Below, piece by piece: positions 25,125 to 35,097 of a stretch of DNA of 51,593 nt. The stretch is from a bacterium BMS3Bbin13 (GTDB taxonomy: Bacteria; Pseudomonadota; Gammaproteobacteria; 21-64-14): assembly GCA_002897735.1 (NCBI GenBank), contig BDTW01000059.1, positions 1-51,593 of the forward strand, read 5' to 3'. Below the pieces are notes generated by a model. It was not told where the DNA came from and ran no database searches. It worked only from the letters and a program-made list of their open reading frames with translations. A program made the position numbers and the translations under genes. Within the stretch, counting starts at the first letter, position 1. The number at the start of each line of letters is the position of its first letter.

Positions 25125-25487
25125 TCAGTCCGCCCGCTTGCGACCGAGCTTCTCTTTGATGCGCGCCGCCTTGCCCTCGCGATCGCGCAGGTAGTAGAGC
25201 TTGGCCCGGCGCACGTCGCCGCGGCGCTTGACCCACAGCGACTCGACCGCCGGGCTATAGGTCTGGAAGACCCGTTCGACGCCCTCTCCGTGGGAGACCT
25301 TGCGCACGGTGAACGAGGAGTTCAACCCGCGATTGCGCTTGGCGATCACCACTCCTTCGAAGGCCTGCAGGCGCTCGCGCGTGCCCTCCTTGACCTTGAC
25401 CTGGACCACCACCGTGTCACCGGGCGCAAACGCCGGGAGATCACGTCCCATCTGCTCGTGTTCGATCTCTTCGATGACGTTACCCAT
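25125..25487 (-). CDS. rplS: Ribosomal protein L19
   Basis: 120 residues. Conserved blocks are [57 protein letters not shown] and [20 protein letters not shown]. It lies at the 30S-50S interface. ATG 25487 ([12 protein letters not shown]) is chosen because it begins the homology; the open frame extends 11 codons more without a ribosome site. It follows trmD by 29 bp, as in the standard rpsP-rimM-trmD-rplS operon. Confidence 0.97.
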   Translation of the reverse strand: MGNVIEEIEHEQMGRDLPAFAPGDTVVVQVKVKEGTRERLQAFEGVVIAKRNRGLNSSFTVRKVSHGEGVERVFQTYSPAVESLWVKRRGDVRRAKLYYLRDREGKAARIKEKLGRKRAD

Positions 25488-25516
25488 GGTCCGAACCCCT
25501 CTGTCTATTCGTCGAT

Positions 25517-26272
25517 TCATCCATCACCGCCGTCGGCACCGGCCTCGCGGATATATTCCTCGAGCAGCACACGCGCCTCGGTGTCCAATTCCAGATCGTC
25601 CAGCAACTCGGGGCGCCGGCGCCAAGTCCGGCCCAGCGCCTGCTTGCGCCGCCAGCGTCGTACCGCCTCGTGATCCCCGCTCAGCAGCACCGGCGGCACG
25701 CGCCGCCCCGCGATCACCTCGGGACGCGTGTACTGCGGATGCTCCAGCAGGCCCTCGCTGAACGAGTCCTGCAGGGCCGACTCCGCATCGCCCAGCGCAC
25801 CCGGCAGAAGCCGGACCACCGCATCGATCATCACCAGGACCGCCGGCTCGCCGCCGCTCAGCACATAGTCGCCGATCGACCACTCCTCATCGATCTCGAG
25901 CTCGATCGCCCGCTCGTCGACGCCCTCATAGCGACCCGCGACCAGGATCAGCCCCGGGCGCGCGGCGAACTCGCGCACCGCCGCCTGATCCAGCCGCCGC
26001 CCCTGGGGCGTGAGGTACAGCGTTCGCGTTCCCCGTACCGCAGCGGCGCGCGCGGCGCCGATCGCGGCACGCAGCGGCCCGACGCACATGACCATTCCCG
26101 GACCGCCGCCGTACGGACGGTCGTCCACCGTGCGATGACGGTCGACGGTGTAGTCCCGCGGGTTCCAGGTCCGCAGTTCCAGAAGCCCGCGCTCCCGCGC
26201 GCGACCGGTGATCCCGTGCGCGGTGATCGCCTCCATCAGCGCCGGGAACAGGGTCACGACGTCGATACGCAT
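25517..26272 (-). CDS. trmD: tRNA (guanine-N1)-methyltransferase TrmD
   Basis: 251 residues. SPOUT fold with a trefoil knot: [46 protein letters not shown] and [19 protein letters not shown] (AdoMet pocket and dimer). It methylates G37 of tRNAs read by Pro, Leu and Arg codons, which keeps the reading frame. It is between rimM (67 bp upstream) and rplS. Confidence 0.97.
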   Translation of the reverse strand: MRIDVVTLFPALMEAITAHGITGRARERGLLELRTWNPRDYTVDRHRTVDDRPYGGGPGMVMCVGPLRAAIGAARAAAVRGTRTLYLTPQGRRLDQAAVREFAARPGLILVAGRYEGVDERAIELEIDEEWSIGDYVLSGGEPAVLVMIDAVVRLLPGALGDAESALQDSFSEGLLEHPQYTRPEVIAGRRVPPVLLSGDHEAVRRWRRKQALGRTWRRRPELLDDLELDTEARVLLEEYIREAGADGGDG

Positions 26273-26339
26273 GGCGGCGACTCCGCGTGCGGTGACCGGA
26301 CCCGGACCACTTCCGGATCGGCTCCCGACCCAGTCGGGA

Positions 26340-26852
26340 TCAGAACTCCGGGTCCCAGTCGACCTCGATCACGCCGCGCTCCAGGTCCACCTCCGCCACC
26401 ACCCGGCCCATCACGAACGGGATCAGGCGCTCACGCTCGCCGCCGACCACGAGTACATCGTCGGCGCCGGTCTCGATCAGGCGGCTCACCGTACCCAACG
26501 GGCGCCCATCGAGGGTCTGCACCCGCAGCCCCACGAGGTCGACCCAGTAGTAGCTCCCCGGACCGGAGTCGGGCAACTGGGTCCGGTACACCGCGATCTC
26601 GCGTCCGACCAGTTCGCGGGCGTCGTCGCGGCCCACGCAGCCCTCGAAGCGCGCCACCACGCCCTTGCCATGGCGACGCCCCTCGGCAAGGCTATGCGAG
26701 CGCCACGTCTGCGCGTCACGGATCCACCAGGGGACGTACTCCAGGATCGCCTCGCGCGGCTCGGTGTAGGAGTAGATACGCACCCAGCCCTTGACCCCGT
26801 AGACTCCCGAAACCCGGCCCACGGGCACCCGATGCCGTGTGCCCGGCTCCAT
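26340..26852 (-). CDS. rimM: Ribosome maturation factor RimM
   Basis: 170 residues. The N-terminal barrel has [20 protein letters not shown], the C-terminal PRC barrel has [20 protein letters not shown], and the end is [10 protein letters not shown], the usual RimM terminus. It binds S19 and helps 30S head maturation. Start ATG 26852, 38 bp after rpsP. Confidence 0.96.
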   Translation of the reverse strand: MEPGTRHRVPVGRVSGVYGVKGWVRIYSYTEPREAILEYVPWWIRDAQTWRSHSLAEGRRHGKGVVARFEGCVGRDDARELVGREIAVYRTQLPDSGPGSYYWVDLVGLRVQTLDGRPLGTVSRLIETGADDVLVVGGERERLIPFVMGRVVAEVDLERGVIEVDWDPEF

Positions 26853-26890
26853 CTGCGACCCGATCCGCGGCGCGTGCGTGCGCCGGCGGC

Positions 26891-27139
26891 TCAGGCGGCC
26901 GGCGGGCTGTGCTTGATCAGGCTGGCGACCCGCTCCGAGGCCTGTGCCCCCTGGGACAGCCAGTGCTCGAGCCGTTTCGTATCCAGGCGCAGACGCGTCT
27001 CGCCCCCGGTGGCGATGGGGTTGAAGTAGCCCAGCCGCTCGATGAAGCGGCCGTCGCGCGCGTTGCGGCTGTCGGTGACGACGATGTTGAAGAACGGGCG
27101 TTTCGTCGCGCCGCGGCGGGCCAAGCGGATCGTTACCAT
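26891..27139 (-). CDS. rpsP: Ribosomal protein S16
   Basis: 82 residues. [20 protein letters not shown] is the invariant N-terminus, with [16 protein letters not shown] in the middle and the Lys/Arg-rich [17 protein letters not shown] at the end. First gene of the rpsP-rimM-trmD-rplS(-ogt) operon. ATG 27139 is fixed by homology. The leader upstream contains hairpin repeat B, about 85 bases before the ATG. Confidence 0.97.
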   Translation of the reverse strand: MVTIRLARRGATKRPFFNIVVTDSRNARDGRFIERLGYFNPIATGGETRLRLDTKRLEHWLSQGAQASERVASLIKHSPPAA

Positions 27140-27223
27140 AAATTCCAGTCCTCGAATTCGTGCGTGCCGCGCCTCAGGCGCGGCATCCCAGGTTAAACGG
27201 CGCATATTACGCGAAACGGGATG

Positions 27224-27262
27224 AATACTCCACCGGCGAAAGCCGGCGGCTTCGGGTCACGG
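27224..27262. repeat. Hairpin repeat, copy B, in the rpsP leader
   Basis: Plus-strand core TACTCCACCGGCGAAAGCCG, then GCGGCTTCGGGTCACGG. Same hairpin and flanks as copy A at 24461-24502. On the minus strand it is upstream of rpsP. Confidence 0.7.
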
Positions 27263-27363
27263 TCGACCGGTCACGGGGTCGATCCCCGCCCCTCCCTTCC
27301 GATACGGATCCCCTGTCGGAGACGCTGATAAGGGAAGCCCCGCCGCCGCCCCGCGGGTGATCT

Positions 27364-28728
<1,365 letters not shown>

Positions 28729-28884
28729 CACACAGGACCCGCCGCAGATGGTTACCGTATCGGACAGCCGCCCCGCAGGCGCCGGGGCGCTTGTACCGGG
28801 CAACAACGCATGGGATTATACCGGCTGACGGGCCTCTCGGCACAGTACCCGTCGCCCCTGTTTTTCCAGTGGAACCCTTATAGC

Positions 28885-29724
28885 GTGAGTACAGGCGGAT
28901 CCTCCGGACCGATCTTCGGCGTCATCAGCCTCCTGGCGATGCTCACCTACCTCGCCGCCACGACGCTGCTGGGGCGGCGCCTGATGCGTGCCGCGCAAGG
29001 CGTGGTGGTGGCCAAGCCGCGCACCCTGCTGCCCGGCGCCGCGGCGGCGCTGCTGCACGGCATCGTGAGCTACCACAGCCTGTTCGGCCACGGCGTCCTC
29101 AACCTGGGTTTCTTCAACTCGCTCTCGCTGGTGGCCTGGATCATGGTCGTGCTGATGCTGATCGTCGCCCTGGGCCGACCGGTGGAGAGTCTCGGCATCC
29201 TGCTCTATCCGCTGGCCGCGGTCACCGTGACCCTGGACGGTCTGTTCCGCGCGCCGCAGGTCCTCAGCCACATCTGGTGGGGCCTGGATGCGCACATCGT
29301 GATCTCGCTGCTCGCCTACAGCGTGCTCAGCGTCGCCTCGCTGCAGGCCATTTTATTCGCGGTACAGCATCACCATCTGCGCAACAAGCATCCCGGCGGC
29401 CTGGTGCGCGCCCTGCCGCCGCTGCAGGTCATGGAGACGCTCCTGTTCCAGATGATCGCGGTGGGCTTCGTGCTGCTCAGCCTGGCACTGATCACCGGCC
29501 TGTTCTTCCTGCACGACATCTTCACCCAGCACTTGGTGCACAAGACTGTCCTGTCGATCATCGCCTGGGTGGTGTTCGGCGTGCTGCTGTGGGGCCGTTG
29601 GCGCTTCGGCTGGCGCGGTCCGGTCGCCATACGTTGGACGCTCGGCGGGATCTTCTCGCTGATGCTGGCCTATTTCGGTACCAAGTTGGTGTTGGATCTG
29701 ATCCTGCACCGGGTCGCCGGCTGA
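28885..29724 (+). CDS. CcsA/YpjD-like inner-membrane protein
   Basis: About 279 residues with eight hydrophobic helices. The family motif lies in the middle: HIVISLLAYSVLSVASLQAI, then LPPLQVMETLLFQMIAVGFV and LITGLFFLHDIFT, and the end VRWTLGGIFSLMLAYFG is close to the E. coli YpjD pattern AYFGSR. CcsA proteins handle heme in cytochrome c assembly; the YpjD branch next to ffh has no proven function. GTG 28885 begins before the first helix; ATG 28810 is an alternative start. Divergent from ffh, as in many gammaproteobacteria, and followed by the CorC/HlyC-type gene. Confidence 0.85.
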   Translation: MSTGGSSGPIFGVISLLAMLTYLAATTLLGRRLMRAAQGVVVAKPRTLLPGAAAALLHGIVSYHSLFGHGVLNLGFFNSLSLVAWIMVVLMLIVALGRPVESLGILLYPLAAVTVTLDGLFRAPQVLSHIWWGLDAHIVISLLAYSVLSVASLQAILFAVQHHHLRNKHPGGLVRALPPLQVMETLLFQMIAVGFVLLSLALITGLFFLHDIFTQHLVHKTVLSIIAWVVFGVLLWGRWRFGWRGPVAIRWTLGGIFSLMLAYFGTKLVLDLILHRVAG

Positions 29725-29811
29725 TTCCCGGGACGCCCGCCGCCCCTTGACAGGCCCCGGCGCCTGCCTCGAACATTACCGATGGATCCCACTCGGTGAG
29801 GCGGTGCCCGC

Positions 29812-31104
29812 TTGGACGATGTCCCCTTAGGTGTGCTGTTCGGCACGCTGGTCGTTCTGATCGTCCTGTCCGCATTCTTCTCCGGTTCCGAGACGGGCCT
29901 GATGGCCCTCAATCGCTATCGGCTGCGGCATCTGGTCAAGGCCGGCCACCCCGGGGCGATCCGTGCCAGCCGCCTGCTCGAGCGCCCCGACCGCCTGATC
30001 GGGCTGATCCTGCTCGGCAACAACTTCGTCAACATCCTGGCCTCCTCGCTCGCCACCATCATCGCCCTGCGACTGATGGGCGAGACCGGCATTGCGGTCG
30101 CGGCCGGCCTGTTGACCCTGGTGGTCCTGATCTTCTCCGAGGTGGCGCCGAAGACCTTTGCCGCATTGCACCCGGAGCGGGTCTCCTTTCCGGCCTCCTT
30201 CATCCTCTATCCCATGCTGCGAGTGCTCAGCCCCATCGTGCGGGTGGTCAACGCCGTCGCCAACGCCCTGCTGCGCATGCTCGGCGTCCCCTTGGACGAG
30301 GCCTCGGTCACCCACCTCAACGAGGAGGAACTGCGCACGGTGGTCATGGAGGCGGGTGCGATGATCCCGCGCAGTCACCAGAGGATGCTGCTCAGCATCC
30401 TCGACCTCGAGCGGGTCACGGTGGAGGACATCATGGTGCCGCGCAATGAAATCGTCGGCGTCGATCTCGACGATGACTGGGAGGTGATCCTGGAGCAGCT
30501 CACCGCCAGCCAGTACACCCGGATGCCGGTCTATCAGGAGAGCATCGACAACGTCCTCGGGTTTCTGCACGTGCGGCGTATCCTCCCGCTCGTCGCACGC
30601 AGCGAACTGACACCGGACACGCTGCGCGCGGCGATACGCGAACCCACCTTCATCCCCGAAGGCACGCCGCTCAACCGCCAACTGCTCAACTTCCAGCGCC
30701 AGAAACGCCGCATCGGACTGGTCGTGGACGAGTACGGCGACATCCGGGGACTGGCCACGCTGGAGGACATCCTCGAGGAGATCGTCGGTGAGTTCACCAC
30801 CGACCCGTCGGCATCGATCCGGGACGTCGTGCCGCAGGAGGATGGGTCCTACCTGGTGGACGGCAGCGCCAATATCCGGGAATTGAACCGGACCATGCAG
30901 TGGCACCTGCCGACCGACGGACCCAAGACCCTCAACGGGCTGATCCTCGAATACCTGGAGCACATCCCCGAGGCGGGTACCAGCCTGATGCTCGCGGGCT
31001 ACCCCATGGAGATCGTGCAGGCCAAGGACAACGCGGTGCGCAAGGTGCGCGTCTGGCCCGCACGGGCGCGACGCCACGGCACGACGGACGAAGCGGAGCA
31101 GTGA
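29812..31104 (+). CDS. CorC/HlyC family membrane protein (CNNM-like)
   Basis: 430 residues. The N-terminal DUF21 (CNNM) domain has four hydrophobic segments and FFSGSETGLMALNRYRLRHL. Two CBS domains follow (VEDIMVPRNEIVGVDLDDDW, and LNFQRQKRRIGLVVDEYGDI), then the CorC_HlyC domain (GSYLVDGSANIRELNRTMQW). It resembles E. coli YfjD. Family members export Mg or Co or take part in resistance to them. TTG 29812, with GAGG about 8 bases before it, gives the full first helix; GTG 29830 is a possible shorter start. It lies 87 bp after the CcsA-like gene. Confidence 0.9.
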   Translation: MDDVPLGVLFGTLVVLIVLSAFFSGSETGLMALNRYRLRHLVKAGHPGAIRASRLLERPDRLIGLILLGNNFVNILASSLATIIALRLMGETGIAVAAGLLTLVVLIFSEVAPKTFAALHPERVSFPASFILYPMLRVLSPIVRVVNAVANALLRMLGVPLDEASVTHLNEEELRTVVMEAGAMIPRSHQRMLLSILDLERVTVEDIMVPRNEIVGVDLDDDWEVILEQLTASQYTRMPVYQESIDNVLGFLHVRRILPLVARSELTPDTLRAAIREPTFIPEGTPLNRQLLNFQRQKRRIGLVVDEYGDIRGLATLEDILEEIVGEFTTDPSASIRDVVPQEDGSYLVDGSANIRELNRTMQWHLPTDGPKTLNGLILEYLEHIPEAGTSLMLAGYPMEIVQAKDNAVRKVRVWPARARRHGTTDEAEQ

Positions 31105-31112
31105 CACAGGGG

Positions 31113-31186
31113 CGCCGGCGGCAAGCCCGGCCCTACCGTCCATCACCGGCCGCGCGGATCACCCGTGGCGGGGCTCGCCCCGCCGA
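31113..31186. repeat. Inverted pair of REP-like palindromes, copy 3
   Basis: The minus-strand unit reads GTAGGGCCGGGCTTGCCGCC (from 31136 down). The plus-strand unit from 31165 reads GTGGCGGGGCTCGCCCCGCC. They are 28 bases apart, in the gap between the CorC/HlyC and PilZ genes. Confidence 0.6.
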
Positions 31187-31317
31187 CATCGCTGGAACGA
31201 CACGACGCCGCGGGGCATAGATCGAGGCCGTCGGCGGATCCACCCGATTCCTTCGACCCGCGGCATTCCCCGGTGCTATCCTACCCGCGGACGGGAACCG
31301 CCGGAGGGAGGGCCGTC

Positions 31318-31689
31318 ATGATGCCAACAGACCGCAAGGATGAACGGCGCCACTTCAGCCGCATTCCGTTCGACGCGCGCACGACGTTGCGCGGGGCCGA
31401 CGGGCGCGAGTGGGGCGGCGCGCTCCTGGACATCTCCCTGAACGGGGCGCTGCTCGAGCGCCCGCAGGATTGGGACGACGGGACCCACACGGATCTGGTT
31501 CTTGAAATCCTGCTCACCGAAACCGCACGCATCCGCATGGAGGTCGCGGTGGCGCACGTCGAGGCGCACTACCTCGGGCTGCGCTGCACGCACATCGACC
31601 TCGACAGCATCGCGCACCTGCGCCGCCTGGTCGAACTCAACCTCGGGGACCCCGAGCTGCTGAACCGCGAACTCTCGGCGCTCGGCTGA
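31318..31689 (+). CDS. PilZ-domain c-di-GMP-binding protein
   Basis: 123 residues, a single PilZ domain. Both ligand motifs are present: RHFSR (11-15, RxxxR) and DISLNG (38-43, DxSxxG). It should bind c-di-GMP and pass the signal to a partner; none is evident in the gene order. GGAGGGAGGG lies 6-15 bases before the ATG. ATG 31321 is directly next to it. It converges with radA. Confidence 0.9.
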   Translation: MMPTDRKDERRHFSRIPFDARTTLRGADGREWGGALLDISLNGALLERPQDWDDGTHTDLVLEILLTETARIRMEVAVAHVEAHYLGLRCTHIDLDSIAHLRRLVELNLGDPELLNRELSALG

Positions 31690-31722
31690 CACTGCGCGGG
31701 GGGGATCCTCCCGGCGCGGCGC

Positions 31723-33087
31723 TCAGAGCCGCTCCAGGACCTCCGATAAACGCTGCACGGCGTGCACCTCCATGCCGCGCACCCCACCCTTCGGGACGTT
31801 GGCGCGCGGCACGATGGCGCGCCGGAAACCGTGCTTGGCGGCCTCGTGCAGTCGCTCGGGACCGCCGGGGACCGGGCGGATCTCGCCCGCCAGCCCCACC
31901 TCTCCGAACACCACCAGATCCACCGGCAGCGGACGGCCGCGAAAACTCGACAACACGGCCAGCAGCACCGCGAGATCCGCGGCGGTCTCGCCGACGCGCA
32001 CGCCGCCGACCACGTTCACGTACACATCCTGGTCGTACATGGCCACACCGCCGTGACGGTGGAGCACCGCCAGCAGCATGGCGAGGCGGCCCTGATCCAT
32101 TCCCAGCGGCACCCGGCGCGGGCTGGCGGAACGGCCCGAATCGACCAGCGCCTGGACCTCGACCAGCAGCGGCCGCGTCCCCTCGCGGGTGGCCATGATC
32201 ACGCTGCCCGGGACCGGCTCGTCGTGGCGCGAGAGGAAGATCGCCGATGGATTGCCGATTTCGCGTAACCCGCCATCGCCCATCGCGAACACGCCCAACT
32301 CGTTGACCGCGCCGAAACGGTTCTTCACGGCCCGCACCACGCGGAAACGCCCGCCCGGATCGCCCTCGAAATAGAGCACCGTATCGACCATGTGCTCCAA
32401 CACGCGCGGCCCGGCGATGGTCCCCTCGCGGGTGACGTGCCCGACCAGGAACACGACGGTCCCGCTCTGCTTGGCGTAGCGCACCAGTTGCGCGGCACTC
32501 TCCCGCACCTGCGCCACCGACCCGGGAGCGGATTGGAGCAGATCGGTATAGACGGTCTGGATGGAGTCGACGACCAGCACCCGCGGGCGTTCACGGTCCA
32601 CCGCGGCGAGCAGGTCCTCGACGCGGGTCTCGGCGAGCAGCCGCAGGTGCGCGGGATTCAGCCCCAGGCGACGGGCCCGCAGGCTGACCTGCTGCGGCGA
32701 CTCCTCGCCGCTGACATACAGGCTGGAGGTCTCGGGCGGGAGGGCGGCGAGCGCCTGCAGGAGCAGGGTGGACTTGCCGATCCCCGGATCGCCGCCGATC
32801 AGCACCACCGAGCCCGGCACCAGACCGCCGCCCAATACCCGGTCCAGTTCCCCGATGCCGGTCGCCAGACGCGCCTGCTGCTCGGGAGCGACATCGGCGA
32901 GCGCCTGCACCTGCGCCCGCCCGGGGCGACCGGCATAACCCGCGAAACGCGGATTGCGGGACGGAGGTGACGGCACGACCGCCTCCACGAGCGTATTCCA
33001 TGCACCGCAGTCGGGACACCGGCCGGTCCATTTCGGCGCCTGGGTGCCGCACTCGGTACAGGCGAAGACGGGTCTGGTCCGGCTCAC
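31723..33087 (-). CDS. radA: DNA repair protein RadA
   Basis: 454 residues. The zinc finger is Cys10, Cys13, Cys24 and Cys27 (CTECGTQAPKWTGRCPDC). The RecA-like ATPase has GGDPGIGKSTLLLQAL and VVDSIQTVYTD, the RadA-specific KNRFGAVNELGVF, and a Lon-like C-terminal domain ending LVVFGEVGLAGEIRPV and beyond. It drives branch migration at recombination intermediates. GTG 33087 is the start because the zinc finger begins right after it. It follows the DUF5658 gene by 96 bp. Confidence 0.96.
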   Translation of the reverse strand: MSRTRPVFACTECGTQAPKWTGRCPDCGAWNTLVEAVVPSPPSRNPRFAGYAGRPGRAQVQALADVAPEQQARLATGIGELDRVLGGGLVPGSVVLIGGDPGIGKSTLLLQALAALPPETSSLYVSGEESPQQVSLRARRLGLNPAHLRLLAETRVEDLLAAVDRERPRVLVVDSIQTVYTDLLQSAPGSVAQVRESAAQLVRYAKQSGTVVFLVGHVTREGTIAGPRVLEHMVDTVLYFEGDPGGRFRVVRAVKNRFGAVNELGVFAMGDGGLREIGNPSAIFLSRHDEPVPGSVIMATREGTRPLLVEVQALVDSGRSASPRRVPLGMDQGRLAMLLAVLHRHGGVAMYDQDVYVNVVGGVRVGETAADLAVLLAVLSSFRGRPLPVDLVVFGEVGLAGEIRPVPGGPERLHEAAKHGFRRAIVPRANVPKGGVRGMEVHAVQRLSEVLERL

Positions 33088-33183
33088 CGCGCGATCCCGT
33101 GGACAGGGCTGAAGGCCTGCGAAGCCGCATCCTACCACGAGCGACTGCGGCAGGCGGTCAACGCCGCGGGCCGGGCGCACTCG

Positions 33184-33681
33184 CTACGCCAACAGCATCA
33201 GTTCGTAGGCGACCAGCAGGGCGTAGAGCCCGAACAGCGCGAACTTGAAGTGCAGCACGCGCACCCGGCCCACGACGCGGAAGTTCTTGTGCAGGATCAG
33301 GATCAGAAGACCGACCGCGGTGAACGCGATCTTCAGGTTGATGAACAGCCCCGGGTCGTCGCTCAGCAGCCCGTCCATGAGGGGATTGAGTTCGTGCGCA
33401 CCGACGGAGAGCAACAACAACGTGAAGAAGGCGTCCAGACACGAGAGCAGCAGCGTCGCCAGGCACACGCACACCACCAGCGGATCGTAGACGTCGACGT
33501 AGCCCTGGTCCTCGCGCCGCCGGGCGCGACGCCGCTGTCCACAAAACCAGTAACGCAGCAACGGCAACCCGCGCCGGCGCCGGTCCGCGCCGTTGCGCCG
33601 GGCCGGTTGCGCCGCGGGGCCGGGCGCATCCCACGACGCCGTGCGTCCGCGGATCGCGGATCGATTCGAGAAGGGAGCCAT
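33184..33681 (-). CDS. DUF5658-type membrane protein
   Basis: 165 residues. Residues 1-60 are basic and Arg-rich (RRNGADRRRRGLPLLRYW). The rest is four hydrophobic helices: PLVVCVCLATLLLSCLDAFF, with TLLLLSVGAHELNPLMDGL (Asp and Asn-Pro, the family's conserved stretch), INLKIAFTAVGLLILILHKN, and FALFGLYALLVAYELMLL. No function is known. It lies between radA and alr on the same strand. The start ATG 33681 is fair; an internal start near residue 20 is possible. Confidence 0.65.
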   Translation of the reverse strand: MAPFSNRSAIRGRTASWDAPGPAAQPARRNGADRRRRGLPLLRYWFCGQRRRARRREDQGYVDVYDPLVVCVCLATLLLSCLDAFFTLLLLSVGAHELNPLMDGLLSDDPGLFINLKIAFTAVGLLILILHKNFRVVGRVRVLHFKFALFGLYALLVAYELMLLA

Positions 33682-33796
33682 GACGGCACTGCCGTATTCG
33701 CGGCCGCCGTCCCTGGATCCGCCGGATTGCCGCCCGGGCGCACCATGCGCCGGGCCGTCCCGTTGGAAGTGTAAGCCATACTCGCACGGTAGGCGC

Positions 33797-33821
33797 CGCT
33801 TGCTTGATTTTCAAGCGGTTA
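33797..33821. other. Inverted repeat between alr and the DUF5658 gene
   Basis: CCGCTTG (33797-33803) and CAAGCGG (33813-33819) flank an A+T-rich centre (CTTGATTTT). It could be a terminator of alr (minus strand), an operator, or part of the promoter of the DUF5658 gene. No consensus match was found. Confidence 0.35.
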
Positions 33822-33908
33822 CAAAAATCAGCCCGTGCGCTATCGGTGGTCGGCCGCCGATCGGTGGAATTCCCCGCCGGCGTGACGCGCGAACGCTCCG
33901 GTGCGCAA

Positions 33909-35045
33909 TCAGGACTCCGGGTCGTCGCGGGTGACAACCGCCACCCGCCGGCTGACCGCACACAGCAGCTCATAGGGAATGGTGCCGGCGTGGCGCGCGA
34001 TCTCCTCCACCGGCAGGCCCGGACCCCACAGCACGACCGGGTCGCCGGCGCGCGCCTCCGGGTGGCCGCGCAGATCGACGCCGATCATGTCCATGGAGAC
34101 CCGTCCGATGAGGGCGGCGCGCCGTCCGTTCACCAGGATCGGGGTGCCGTTGCCCGCGTGGCGCGGATAGCCGTCGCCGTAGCCGATGGCCGCAACGCCG
34201 ACCGGCATGTCCTCCGGACAGACCCAGGCGCCGCCGTAACCGACCGCGTCCCCCTTGCACAGCGCCTTCACCGCAATCAACCGGGTCTGCAACGTCATGA
34301 CCGGGCGCAACCGCTCCTGCGCGGCGTCCCGCCCCGGGAATGGGGAAACACCGTAGAGCAGGATACCCGGGCGCACCCAGTCGAGGTGGGTCTCGGGCCA
34401 GCCCAGCAGCCCGCCCGAATTGGCCACGCTGCGCTCGCCCGGCAGGTCGCCGAGCGACGCGCGGAAGCGCTCGAGCTGGCGCGGAGTCGCGTCGCTGCAC
34501 CGGTCGTCCGCACAGGCGAGATGGGTCATCCATGCCACCTCGCGCACCGCGCCGCAGCGCGTGAGCCGCGCGTGCAGCTCACGCGCGCGCTGCGGCGGGA
34601 AACCGAGGCGGTGCATGCCTGTGTCGAGTTTGACCCACACGCGCACCGGCACCGCGCCGCCGGCGCGCTCCAACAGGGTCACCTGCTCGTCGTGATGTAC
34701 GACGATCTCGAACGAGCGACGCGCCGCCAGTTCGAGTTCGGCGCCGTCCGGCACGCCCTCCAGCAGCACGACCCGCGCACCCACGCCGCCCGCGCGCAGC
34801 GCCAGGGCCTCGGACATGCACGCGACCCCGAAGGCGTCCGCGCCGTCGCCCCCGCGCCCGCCCCCGCCGAGGGCATGGGCGACGCGCAGCAGCCCGTGAC
34901 CGTAGGCGTTGGCCTTCACGATCGCCATCACCCGGCTGCCCGGCGCCCGGTGGCGCGCGTACTGCAGATTGGCGCGCAACGCGCGCAGGTCGATGACGGC
35001 ACGGGCCCGGGGGGAGGAACCGGTCGCATCGAGCGGCTCGCTCAA
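33909..35045 (-). CDS. alr: Alanine racemase
   Basis: 378 residues. PLP lysine Lys44 is in VMAIVKANAYGHG. The second catalytic region holds the Tyr in AVGYGGAWVCPEDMPVGVAA. RPGILLYGVSPFPG and RVSMDMIGVDLRGHPEARAG are the family blocks. It converts L- to D-alanine for peptidoglycan. It follows dnaB by about 52 bp; the rplI-dnaB-alr order is common in gammaproteobacteria. Confidence 0.95.
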   Translation of the reverse strand: MSEPLDATGSSPRARAVIDLRALRANLQYARHRAPGSRVMAIVKANAYGHGLLRVAHALGGGGRGGDGADAFGVACMSEALALRAGGVGARVVLLEGVPDGAELELAARRSFEIVVHHDEQVTLLERAGGAVPVRVWVKLDTGMHRLGFPPQRARELHARLTRCGAVREVAWMTHLACADDRCSDATPRQLERFRASLGDLPGERSVANSGGLLGWPETHLDWVRPGILLYGVSPFPGRDAAQERLRPVMTLQTRLIAVKALCKGDAVGYGGAWVCPEDMPVGVAAIGYGDGYPRHAGNGTPILVNGRRAALIGRVSMDMIGVDLRGHPEARAGDPVVLWGPGLPVEEIARHAGTIPYELLCAVSRRVAVVTRDDPES

Positions 35046-35097
35046 CGCCGCCTCCGGCGCGGGGCCTTCCGCGCCCGCCGCGCAGCGGCCGTGCCCG

